A stretch of DNA of 64,000 nt from Piscicoccus intestinalis NBRC 104926. Lineage in GTDB: Bacteria > Actinomycetota > Actinomycetes > Actinomycetales > Dermatophilaceae. The stretch is taken from contig NZ_BCNQ01000001.1 in assembly GCF_001515525.1 (NCBI RefSeq), forward strand, positions 52,258 to 116,257. Reading direction: 5' to 3'. Position numbers and translations under genes: made by a program. Positions 33,701 through 39,911 of this stretch are shown here, piece after piece (positions within the stretch are counted from its first letter, which is position 1; each line of letters opens with the position of its first letter). The notes under the pieces are model-generated. The model was not told the DNA's origin, ran no database searches, and worked only from the letters and a program-made list of their open reading frames with translations.

Positions 33701-34644
33701 TGCTCGTCTCCGTCGCTGGTCTGGTCTTCGGTGAGTGCGGCGAGGACGAGGTCGGCTTCGCTGCCGGTGAGGTCGCCGGCGGTGGCATCGCGGCCGAGGA
33801 CGTCGCGCAGGTAGGAGGCGCGGCGTTCCTTGCCGGTGTTGGTGCGGGCGGAGTCGGTGAAGACCTCGTCGAAGGCGGCGCCGATGCGGGCGAGCTGGTC
33901 GCGGCTGGCGGGCTCGTCAGTGGTGACGGTGACTTCGCCGGTGGTGGTGTCCACGGTCTCCCGCTGCTGTTCGGGTTCGGCCCGGGGGGCGTCGTGGACG
34001 ATGCGGGTGTTGGTGAGGGAGTCGAGGGTGACGGGCTTGCGGCCGGTGCCGGGCCCGGAGGGTCGGGACTCGCCCCGCTCGATCTCCATCTCCTCAACGG
34101 TGTAGATGCCGTTCAGGGTGTCGGGGGCGATCTTGCGGCTCACCTCGGAGACGGCCTTGGCGTAGAGCATGGCCTGCGGGTCGGACTGGTACTTGTCGTT
34201 CTTGGTGTACCCGGCCTTCTTCGCGCGGGCGTAGTCCCAGTCGCCTTCTTCGATGGTGTCGCTGCCGCGGCGGCGTCCCTGGACGATGACGCGGTCGTCG
34301 GTGGAGGACACGGTCCACAGTTCGTGGCCGTCGCGCAGGACGAGGGCGGCCATCATGCGGGCGTACATGCTGGTGGTGCCGTGGACGTTGTAGAGGCCGC
34401 GGAGTGCGTTGATGGGGTCGAGGCCGAGGGACGCGCCGAACATGATGGCGGCGGCGCCTTCCTGCGGTTTGCCGCGGAAGTGGGCGGGGACGATGCCGGT
34501 GGCGCAGAGGACTTTCGCGAGTTCGTAGGCGTCGTGCATCTGGAGGGCGGCTTCGCGGATGAGTGAGCCGCCGGTGGGCCGGTTGGTGGTGACGGCGGCG
34601 ATGGTCTGCTCGTTGGGCTGGTAGGTGTCGAGGTCGGTGCTCAC
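33697..34644 (-). CDS. RecT-family single-strand annealing protein
   Basis: 315 aa from GTG (GAAGGAG upstream, GTGA overlap). The family core is clear: IVPAHFRGKPQEGAAAI, FGASLGLDPINALRGL, TTSMYARMMAALVLR, then DPQAMLYAKAVSEVSRKIAP. The C-terminal third is hydrophilic. RecT anneals 3' single strands made by the partner exonuclease encoded just upstream; together they promote recombination-dependent replication and circularisation. Confidence 0.88.
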   Translation of the reverse strand: MSTDLDTYQPNEQTIAAVTTNRPTGGSLIREAALQMHDAYELAKVLCATGIVPAHFRGKPQEGAAAIMFGASLGLDPINALRGLYNVHGTTSMYARMMAALVLRDGHELWTVSSTDDRVIVQGRRRGSDTIEEGDWDYARAKKAGYTKNDKYQSDPQAMLYAKAVSEVSRKIAPDTLNGIYTVEEMEIERGESRPSGPGTGRKPVTLDSLTNTRIVHDAPRAEPEQQRETVDTTTGEVTVTTDEPASRDQLARIGAAFDEVFTDSARTNTGKERRASYLRDVLGRDATAGDLTGSEADLVLAALTEDQTSDGDEQ

Positions 34645-35474
34645 GGGGTGTCTCCTTCGGTGAGGGCCCACCTTGGTAGGCGGATGGTGCGGATGATTTG
34701 GTCGGTGTAGCCGGGCCACGTGTCATTGCGCTGGCAGGTGGCGAGGGTGGTGAGTGCGTCGCGGTACCGGGCGCGGCCGGCGGCGGTGGAGTCGTCGTCG
34801 TATTCGTCGATGGAGACGAGGTGTGGGGCGTCTTTCTCGACCACGACGAACAGGAACCGCACGTCGTCCTCGCCGGTGATCCGGCGCCAGGCGTCGGTGT
34901 AGAACGCGGCTTGGACGTGGTAGCCGTAGCGGGCTGACCCGTTGGCGAACCCGTCGGGGTCGGCGCTCGATGCGGTGGTCTTGACGTCGATGAGGAGCCG
35001 CGTGCCGTCGGGGAGTTCCCCGGCCCGGTCGATGAGTGCCTTGCAGTTGATCCCGGTTTCCTCGTCGGTCCAAAACAGGGCGACTTCGGAGTCGCCGGGG
35101 AGCGCGAGGAGCTGGGACGCGAACGGGTGGGCGAGGACGGCTTGGGCGCACGCGGCGGCCTGGTCGTAGTGGGCCGCGAGTAGCGGGGCCTTTCCGGCTG
35201 CCCGGGCGGTCTTGACGGCGTCCTTGTAGGCGTTGGTGCGGCGGTCGGGGAAGTCGAGGCGTGCGATATCGGCGCCGCGGCCGAGGATCATGGCGTGGAC
35301 GACGTGCCCGAAGTCGAACGCGTCCCGTGGGGGTTCGGGGTGGTCGAGTGCCCATTTGTAGCGGGCTGGGCAGTCGAGGATGCGTTTGAGGGAGGTTTGG
35401 GACACGGCGGGGACGGCCCGGTAGTCCGGGTCGGGCATGCCGGTCACGACCCGCGCCGTGGCGGTATCGGTCAT
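34641..35474 (-). CDS. RecE/DUF3799-like PD-(D/E)XK exonuclease
   Basis: 277 aa; ATGA overlap upstream. SQTSLKRILDCPARYKW at the start is typical of the RecE/Cas4 clan; FGHVVHAMILG holds the first His; the core has NCKALIDRAGEL and LLIDVKTTASSAD (Asp and Lys of the motif), then YGYHVQAAFYTDAW (Gln motif). No four-Cys iron-sulfur cluster as in Cas4. It should resect double-strand ends for RecT. Confidence 0.85.
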   Translation of the reverse strand: MTDTATARVVTGMPDPDYRAVPAVSQTSLKRILDCPARYKWALDHPEPPRDAFDFGHVVHAMILGRGADIARLDFPDRRTNAYKDAVKTARAAGKAPLLAAHYDQAAACAQAVLAHPFASQLLALPGDSEVALFWTDEETGINCKALIDRAGELPDGTRLLIDVKTTASSADPDGFANGSARYGYHVQAAFYTDAWRRITGEDDVRFLFVVVEKDAPHLVSIDEYDDDSTAAGRARYRDALTTLATCQRNDTWPGYTDQIIRTIRLPRWALTEGDTP

Positions 35475-35656
35475 TGGTTCGCCGCGATGTAGAGGAGCAG
35501 GGCCAGTCCGGTCAGGGCCACCGCGGCTGCGGAGGTCGCGGCCATGACCGCTCGGTCGATGGGGCGTTTCTTGCGGATGAGGTTGATCGTGGAGAGCCCG
35601 AGCAGGAACGCGAACGTGGTGATGGTGACCCCGATGGTCCACACGGTGGGGTTCAT
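35471..35656 (-). CDS. Two-helix small membrane protein
   Basis: 61 aa. Transmembrane helices at about 5-27 (VWTIGVTITTFAFLLGL) and 40-58 (AAVALTGLALLLYIAA) separated by a basic loop RKKRPIDR. Candidates are a holin-like or superinfection-exclusion protein; no lysis neighbour supports the first. Confidence 0.55.
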   Translation of the reverse strand: MNPTVWTIGVTITTFAFLLGLSTINLIRKKRPIDRAVMAATSAAAVALTGLALLLYIAANQ

Positions 35657-35856
35657 CGGTTCTCCTTGTCCTGTCCCCACGGGTCGGGTTTGGCTGCCGG
35701 GGGTGGGTCGTTGCGGGTGAGCCAGTCCCATTCGGCGGCGGCGGCGCGTTCGTCGAATGCGCGGTCGGCTCGGTCGTCCCACCAGTCGTTGGCGTAGTGG
35801 GCGTCGGCGCTGGTGTCGAGGCCGTGGTCAGCGATGGGATAGGGGCCGCGGTTCAT
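35653..35856 (-). CDS. Hypothetical acidic small protein
   Basis: 67 aa; ATG at 35856, ATGA overlaps on both sides. Rich in Asp and Trp (NDWWDDRADRAFDERA, AEWDWLTRND). Unknown. Confidence 0.45.
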   Translation of the reverse strand: MNRGPYPIADHGLDTSADAHYANDWWDDRADRAFDERAAAAEWDWLTRNDPPPAAKPDPWGQDKENR

Positions 35857-36155
35857 CGGTGGCTGTCCTCGTCGTAGCGGCTGATGATGCGGTCGAAGAG
35901 GGTGTCGACGTCGCTGTCGGTTAGGTGGTCGAGGGCGTGTTCGTGGACTTCGCGGCGCGCCTTTTCGCGTTCGGCCGCGACTGCGGTGGCGCTTATCTGT
36001 GCGGCGCGAGCGGTGAGGCGCTGTTTCTCGGCGGCGGCCTGTTCGGCGGCGCGTGCGGCGAGGTCGGCTCGGCGGTGGTCGCGGAGTGTGTCGATGAGTG
36101 CCCACACGATGGGTGCGCACATTGCGGTGAGGATGAGCCAGGAGGTCCAGGTCAT
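35853..36155 (-). CDS. Membrane-anchored coiled-coil protein
   Basis: 100 aa. One N-terminal transmembrane helix (LILTAMCAPIVWALID), then an Ala/Arg/Glu-rich coiled coil (AARAAEQAAAEKQRLTARA) and an acidic end. Such anchors in early phage operons often act in exclusion; no direct evidence. Confidence 0.5.
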   Translation of the reverse strand: MTWTSWLILTAMCAPIVWALIDTLRDHRRADLAARAAEQAAAEKQRLTARAAQISATAVAAEREKARREVHEHALDHLTDSDVDTLFDRIISRYDEDSHR

Positions 36156-36382
36156 GACGCGCGCTCTTGGGTGATGTCGGTGGCGTTGGGCCACCGCTTG
36201 TAGGCGCAGGCTGCGCAGACGTGGTGTTCCCGTTCCTGGGTGTCGATGACGGTGGTGTCGGGTTCGGCGCCGCAGTGGGGGCAGGCTTCTCGGAAGCAGA
36301 GGTTCGCGACGGCCCACGCGAGGCCGCCGGTGACGGCGAGGAGGACGATCACGCCGATGCTGTAGCCGATGAGGTCGTTCAT
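36152..36382 (-). CDS. Membrane-anchored zinc-ribbon protein
   Basis: 76 aa. Transmembrane helix near 8-28 (IGVIVLLAVTGGLAWAV), then CFREACPHCGAE and HHVCAACAYKRW, a zinc ribbon facing one side of the membrane. TGATG overlap with the upstream gene. Confidence 0.55.
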   Translation of the reverse strand: MNDLIGYSIGVIVLLAVTGGLAWAVANLCFREACPHCGAEPDTTVIDTQEREHHVCAACAYKRWPNATDITQERAS

Positions 36383-36624
36383 CAGAAGCACCTCCCACAT
36401 GTGCAGTGGGTCTTGTTGGTGTCGAGGCATCTGGTGCTGGGGTCGTGCCAGGGGCCGCCGGGTTGCGCTTCGCACCACGGGCATCCGGGGACCGTCTTGC
36501 GGCGCAGGGGGGTGACGGTGGCCCATCGGGCGGGGCCGACGTGCCCTTCCGGGTCGACGGGCTCCCCGTCGGTGAAGCCGGGGTCGGCGTCATCCGGGTT
36601 CGGGAGGATGTACAGGGTGGTCAT
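36382..36624 (-). CDS. Cys-rich hypothetical protein
   Basis: 80 aa. PGCPWCEAQPGGPWH and HCTCGRCF at the end give a zinc-type Cys arrangement. ATG at 36624 overlaps the upstream stop. Confidence 0.45.
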   Translation of the reverse strand: MTTLYILPNPDDADPGFTDGEPVDPEGHVGPARWATVTPLRRKTVPGCPWCEAQPGGPWHDPSTRCLDTNKTHCTCGRCF

Positions 36625-36932
36625 CGGTGGCTCCACGCGTACCGGGAGTCGGCGATGCACGCCTCCTGCCGTTCGATGCAGTCGGCGACGTGGTTGAGCC
36701 ACTGAGTGGCGTCGGGCCAGGCGTCTCCGATTTGCCCGGCGAGGTCGCGGAGTTCGTCGGCGGTGTAGTCGTCGAGCCACAGCCAGTCCTCGTCGGGGTT
36801 GAGGATGGTGGCGATGAGGTCGGGGCGGCTGGTGGCCTGTCGGGCTGCGGTGGAGGTCGTGGCGCGGGCGGCCACGGTGTGGCGGGTCTTGGTGTCGAGG
36901 CCGCGGAGGTCGAGCTGGTCGGCGGTGTGCAC
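36621..36932 (-). CDS. Hypothetical helical protein
   Basis: 103 aa from GTG with GGAG upstream. The N-terminus is basic and Thr/Ala-rich, the middle acidic (DEDWLWLDDYTADELRDL). Unknown function. Confidence 0.45.
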   Translation of the reverse strand: MHTADQLDLRGLDTKTRHTVAARATTSTAARQATSRPDLIATILNPDEDWLWLDDYTADELRDLAGQIGDAWPDATQWLNHVADCIERQEACIADSRYAWSHR

Positions 36933-36954
36933 GGGGTGGCTCCGTTCATGAGTT

Positions 36955-37027
36955 GAGGGGCGGTGCCTGTTCGGTAGGCGCCGCCCCTCACGGGTTTGGG
37001 TGCCCGGGGCCGTGGGTGGCCCCGGGC
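36955..37027. terminator. Two consecutive perfect or near-perfect hairpins
   Basis: First: GAGGGGCGGTGCCT (36955) with AGGCGCCGCCCCTC (36976). Second: GCCCGGGGCC (37002) with GGCCCCGGGC (37018). They follow the stop at 37037 on the minus strand. Likely a strong double terminator without U-tracts. Confidence 0.65.
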
Positions 37028-37036
37028 GGGTTGCTG

Positions 37037-37591
37037 CTAGTCGGTGTGCTGCTGTCGTTCGAGTCGTTCGAGGCGGGCGCGGAGTTCAGCGACTTCCTCG
37101 GCGGACCGGTCGACGGTCTGGGTGACGGCGGCGACGGACTGTTCGAGGCGCCGCTGTCTGATGTCGAGGCGCCGGTTGAAGTCCTCTTGCCGGGCGAACG
37201 CGACGGCCATGAGTTCGAAGCCGCGGCGGGTGTCGGGGTCGAGTCCGGCCATGTTGACGTTTACGACCTTCGATTTCCCGGCCTTGAGTGCGACCACGGA
37301 TCGCCGCTGGTAGTTCTTCGCGAGGCGTGCGTGCTCGACTGCTTCAACGACCCGGTAGCCCTTGTTGGGGATGGCTTCGATGGCGTGTTTGTTGTCGACT
37401 TCGTTGCGGCGGGCGGCGTCGCGTACGGCGCCTTGGATCAGGCCGCGGTCTTTGAGGGGGTCGAGGTCGAGGAGTCCGGCGCATCGGTCGTATGTGAGGA
37501 CGTCCCCGGGGCCGAGGGCCGCGAGGACGTCGTAGATGATGCGCCAGCGGGCGCGTTCGCCTTTCGGCTGGAACGGGGGTGCCAAGGTCAC
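37037..37591 (-). CDS. Winged-helix DNA-binding protein with coiled-coil tail
   Basis: 184 aa from GTG, GTGA overlap. Residues about 10-85 look like a winged helix (RARWRIIYDVLAAL, TYDRCAGLLDLDP, AIEAIPNKGYRVVE). Residues 125-180 are a coiled coil (QEDFNRRLDIRQRRLEQ, VAELRARLERLERQ). Probably a dimeric regulator acting early. It is transcribed with the RAMP-like gene. Confidence 0.6.
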   Translation of the reverse strand: MTLAPPFQPKGERARWRIIYDVLAALGPGDVLTYDRCAGLLDLDPLKDRGLIQGAVRDAARRNEVDNKHAIEAIPNKGYRVVEAVEHARLAKNYQRRSVVALKAGKSKVVNVNMAGLDPDTRRGFELMAVAFARQEDFNRRLDIRQRRLEQSVAAVTQTVDRSAEEVAELRARLERLERQQHTD

Positions 37592-38166
37592 TCGGTGGTC
37601 CTTTCGAGTTCGGCGGTGAATCGGCCGTAGCGGGGTCGCCAGTCGCCGAGCCCGACGTAGGCTCCGGCCTGTTCGACGATCGCGGCGAGGGTGCGGAAGT
37701 CGAGGACGGATTCGTCGATGGTGCCTTCGGCGGAGGTGCGCCAGTCGGTGAACATGGGGCGGCAGCGGGAAACGCGGTTCTGCTGGTTGCGGACGGTGCG
37801 GATGAGTCGGAAGTTCTCGTCTTCCCAGAGGCCCTCGGCGGTGCGCGGGCCGTGGTAGGCGATGGGGTTGACGTCGGTCTCGATGAACAGGCCGCGTTTG
37901 ACGTTCATGCCGTTCTTGGTGAGCTTCGCGGCGTCGAGGATCACGCGTTCGACGTTCTCGCCGGGGACGTAGGGGCCGACGTCGGGGTCGATGTATAGGC
38001 CGCCGAGGAACTCGGCGCGGGCGATGTCGATGAGGTCGTCGTCGGTTTTCTTCCGCTTCGCGGTGAGGGTCTTGAGTGCCTGGGTGGCGGGGTCGAGTGG
38101 GTTCGCGAGGCGGCCGTTGTGCATGAGCATCGGGGCCGTGCCGGTGATGGTGATTCGGAAACGCAT
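37588..38166 (-). CDS. RAMP/Cas7-like phage protein (tentative)
   Basis: 192 aa; ATG at 38166 with AGGAGAAC upstream. Not a named family to me. Features recall RAMP/Cas7 RNA-binding proteins: a first strand RITITGTAPMLMHNGR, the stretch GPYVPGENVERVILDAAKL (like the PG-x-slot RAMP motif) and a C-terminal Gly-rich loop YVGLGDWRPRYGRFTAE. A Lys/Arg-rich segment TAKRKKTDDD lies in the first third. No Cas proteins or CRISPR are nearby. The three tRNA-like elements end only about 55 nt upstream, so the protein may bind or process that RNA. This is an inference. Confidence 0.5.
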   Translation of the reverse strand: MRFRITITGTAPMLMHNGRLANPLDPATQALKTLTAKRKKTDDDLIDIARAEFLGGLYIDPDVGPYVPGENVERVILDAAKLTKNGMNVKRGLFIETDVNPIAYHGPRTAEGLWEDENFRLIRTVRNQQNRVSRCRPMFTDWRTSAEGTIDESVLDFRTLAAIVEQAGAYVGLGDWRPRYGRFTAELERTTE

Positions 38167-38220
38167 GCTGTTCTCCTGTGTCGTTGTTGTCTCTGCCTTG
38201 TCTTGTCTTGCCCGCGTGTG
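38167..38220 (-). promoter_or_regulatory. Leader between third tRNA-like element and RAMP-like gene
   Basis: Holds a short AAGAC/AAGGC pentamer run and the AGGAGAAC ribosome site. No gene. Confidence 0.4.
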
Positions 38221-38264
38221 TGGGGCGGCGTGGAGTCGAACCACGCGGTAGAACCGTCCGCCCC
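38221..38264 (-). ncRNA. tRNA-like minihelix 3 (acceptor stem plus T-arm)
   Basis: Minus strand: GGGGCG, a 12-nt linker GACGGTTCTACC, T-stem GCGTGG, loop TTCGACT, CCACGC, CGCCCC, then A as discriminator. 6+6 = 12 stacked pairs, as in tRNA (7+5). D-arm and anticodon arm are absent. Confidence 0.7.
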
Positions 38265-38265
38265 T

Positions 38266-38339
38266 ATCCCTGCCACGCCACGCCCTGCCTTGCCGCGCCC
38301 CGCCCTGCCCCGCCTTGCCGGGCCGTGCCGAGCCGCGAG
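38266..38339 (-). repeat. GGCNN pentamer array between tRNA-like elements 2 and 3
   Basis: About 13-14 units of GGCNN in strict 5-nt register on the minus strand; the NN positions vary freely. Confidence 0.75.
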
Positions 38340-38341
38340 CG

Positions 38342-38382
38342 TGGGTTTCTCGGAGTCGAACCGAGACGGAGACCGTCAACCC
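38342..38382 (-). ncRNA. tRNA-like minihelix 2
   Basis: Minus strand: GGGTT, 11-nt linker GACGGTCTCCG, TCTCGG, loop TTCGACT, CCGAGA, AACCC, then A. Stem sequences differ from the other two copies but pairing is kept, so the structure covaries. Confidence 0.7.
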
Positions 38383-38384
38383 TG

Positions 38385-38512
38385 GGCCGTGCTTCCATGC
38401 CTTGCCCGGCCATGCCATGCCCAGACCCGCCTCGCCCGGCCGTGCCAAGCCAGGCCGCGCCTGGCCTCGCCGAGCCACGCCTCGCCATGCCTCGCCGCGC
38501 CTGGCCGCGTGC
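38385..38512 (-). repeat. GGCNN pentamer array between tRNA-like elements 1 and 2
   Basis: About 24 units of GGCNN in 5-nt register on the minus strand, with two slightly altered units near 38426 and 38395. Starts after ACGCACGC, as the second array starts after ACGCTCGC. Confidence 0.75.
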
Positions 38513-38513
38513 G

Positions 38514-38556
38514 TGGGCGCTGGTGGAGTCGAACCACCAGGAATGACCGTCCGCCC
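38514..38556 (-). ncRNA. tRNA-like minihelix 1
   Basis: Minus strand: GGGCG, 11-nt linker GACGGTCATTC, CTGGTGG, loop TTCGACT, CCACCAG, CGCCC, then A. 7+5 = 12 pairs. Its first G is the last base of the upstream gene's TAG stop. Confidence 0.7.
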
Positions 38557-38726
38557 TACAACGGCCTCGGGGGTGGGGTGATACCGGCGGCCCACATGCG
38601 TGCTTCGAGGTCGATGACCATGTGGGCGGCCCGGTCGGCCCAGTCGGGCCGCTGCCCCGCTGCGGCAGCCTGGCGGAGGCGGTGGATGAGGCGGCCGTGA
38701 ACCGCGCGGGCCTTGTCGACGCTCAC
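38556..38726 (-). CDS. Hypothetical small protein
   Basis: 56 aa from GTG. Basic helical start (VDKARAVHGRLIHRLRQA), then DWADRAAHMVIDLEARMW and a Pro-rich end. GTGA overlap with the upstream micro-ORF. Confidence 0.5.
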   Translation of the reverse strand: MSVDKARAVHGRLIHRLRQAAAAGQRPDWADRAAHMVIDLEARMWAAGITPPPRPL

Positions 38727-38788
38727 GACTCGACCTCCGCATTGTCGAGGTCCGGGTCGCCCGGGACGTAGACGGTGTACTTGGGCAT
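38723..38788 (-). CDS. 21-residue micro-protein
   Basis: ATG at 38788, CAGGAGCACC upstream, and a 4-nt overlap with the next gene support translation. Sequence MPKYTVYVPGDPDLDNAEVE plus Ser. Unknown. Confidence 0.45.
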   Translation of the reverse strand: MPKYTVYVPGDPDLDNAEVES

Positions 38789-38818
38789 TCGGTGCTCCTG
38801 TGTGGTGGTAGGAATGGC

Positions 38819-38855
38819 GTGTGGCCCGCCCCAAATCCGCTGGGGCGGGCCACAC
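38819..38855. terminator. 14-bp perfect hairpin
   Basis: GTGTGGCCCGCCCC (38819-38832) pairs with 38842-38855 around AAATCCGCT, just after the secreted-protein gene on the minus strand. Confidence 0.65.
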
Positions 38856-38869
38856 CATTCGGTCGTCGG

Positions 38870-39061
38870 TCAGTACCTCGGGCTGCGCCACAGCCCGAAC
38901 GGGGCGGGCGCGCAGCCGCCCCAGCCCTGCGTGACCGCCGTCCCGTGGGAGGCGGGCGCGGGGGCCGCGACCGGGGCGGCGTTGGCGCCGACAGCGCCGA
39001 ACGTGCCGATGCCGGCGGCGAGGGCAGCGGTCGCGAGGACCATGCGGATGGTGCGGGTCAT
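38870..39061 (-). CDS. Small secreted protein
   Basis: 63 aa. Signal peptide 1-28 (MVLATAALAAGIGTFG, then ANA). The mature part is about 35 residues, with a single Cys in TQGWGGCAPAPFG. RBS GAGAAGGAG. The leader 39062-39465 is long and structured. Function unknown; it could be an exported effector or exclusion peptide. Confidence 0.6.
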   Translation of the reverse strand: MTRTIRMVLATAALAAGIGTFGAVGANAAPVAAPAPASHGTAVTQGWGGCAPAPFGLWRSPRY

Positions 39062-39465
39062 ACGGGTTCTCCTTCTCTCGGGGGGGGTGGGCGGCGGTAG
39101 CCGATCCCGCTCCTCGCCCCGGGATCACACCGGGTTCAGCTTCTGTTTCGATGCGGCCTCCGTACCGGTTCGCGTGCGGTACGGGGTCGGCTTACGCGAT
39201 CTGCTGCGAGGAACCGCCGCGGTGCGGCGGTCAGCCGTGGGTTGGTCTCAGTCAGAACGTGCTCGCGTTGTCGAGACCAACCCGAGGTCGGCTGATGTTG
39301 TCGCGCAGACTGTGCCCCGCTGCGCGCCCGGGTCGCCTCCCACTGGCCTGGGGGCGGTGTCGGCTGCCCGATCCCTTCGGGCTCCGAGGATGTTGTTGGA
39401 CCGCGCGTGTGGCGCATCAAGCGGCCGGGACGGGCTGGAGGCCCCGCGACCTGCCGCGCCGGGGA
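39062..39465. promoter_or_regulatory. 404-bp structured non-coding region
   Basis: No gene. An 11-bp perfect inverted repeat GGGTTGGTCTC (39239) / GAGACCAACCC (39273) lies inside outer CAGCCG / CGGCTG arms. Then comes an 85-bp segment (39304-39391) that recurs at 41167-41251. Possible structured RNA or control region ahead of the secreted-protein gene. Confidence 0.55.
39304..39391. repeat. Copy A of an 85-bp non-coding repeat
   Basis: Shares TGTGCCCCGC, CGGGTCGCC, CCACTGGCCTGGG and a CCCGA-5nt-TCGGG hairpin with copy B (41167-41251). Confidence 0.7.
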
Positions 39466-39879
39466 TCAGTCGGCGACGTACGCCCATTCACCGGCGTACT
39501 CACGCTGGCGCCCGACACGGTACGTTCCGGGTGCGATCTCCAGGAACCCGTGCTCGGGATGCGCCAGGACCGCGGTCGACCCGTCGGGGACGGTGAGCGT
39601 CCCCAAGGTCAGGTCAGTCACGGACGACGCAGCGTGCGCGTCCCAGAAACACTCGCCGGACGGGTGGAGGGAGTGGGTGTTGCCGCCGGCCTCGCCGCGG
39701 ACGACGTCGACGCGGGCGGGCAGCGGGGTCTTCGCGGGAGCGGTGGTCACCCGCAGGATCGACACATCACCCTGCGCGGCGGCGACGCTCACCACCGGGA
39801 CGTCAGCGGACGGGTCGATGTGGTCGAGGACGGTGACGCCCGTCTGCGCGGTCATGGAGTTGATGGTGCTGGTGGACAT
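39466..39879 (-). CDS. Hypothetical protein, beta-rich
   Basis: 137 aa from ATG. Stretches such as VSILRVTTAPAKTPLPARVDV, shown only in part here (VSILRVTTAPAK), GNTHSLHPSGECFW and VLAHPEHGFLEIAPGTYRVG suggest a single beta-sandwich, perhaps cupin-like around the His residues. No signal peptide. RBS AGAAGGACAA. Function unknown. Confidence 0.5.
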   Translation of the reverse strand: MSTSTINSMTAQTGVTVLDHIDPSADVPVVSVAAAQGDVSILRVTTAPAKTPLPARVDVVRGEAGGNTHSLHPSGECFWDAHAASSVTDLTLGTLTVPDGSTAVLAHPEHGFLEIAPGTYRVGRQREYAGEWAYVAD

Positions 39880-39911
39880 TGTTTGTCCTTCTCTCGTCTC
39901 GGGGTTGGTGT

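Noticed and set aside
33150..34097. 315-codon frame across recT
   Set aside because: Only its last 95 codons look coding; the rest is the shadow of recT.
35471..35656. Holin
   Set aside because: Two helices fit, but it sits among recombination genes, far from any endolysin; left as a membrane protein of unknown role.
38222..38556. CRISPR array
   Set aside because: Only three structured units of unequal sequence; between them is 5-nt periodic DNA, not unique spacers of fixed length; no Cas1/Cas2.
38222..38556. Ordinary tRNA genes
   Set aside because: No D-arm, anticodon arm or encoded CCA; 5' acceptor strands lie only 11-12 nt before the T-arm.
37588..38853. 421-codon frame running through the tRNA-like array into the RAMP-like gene
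   Set aside because: The upstream part is low-complexity translation of the GGCNN arrays and contains RNA-like elements; the ATG at 38166 has a clear ribosome site.
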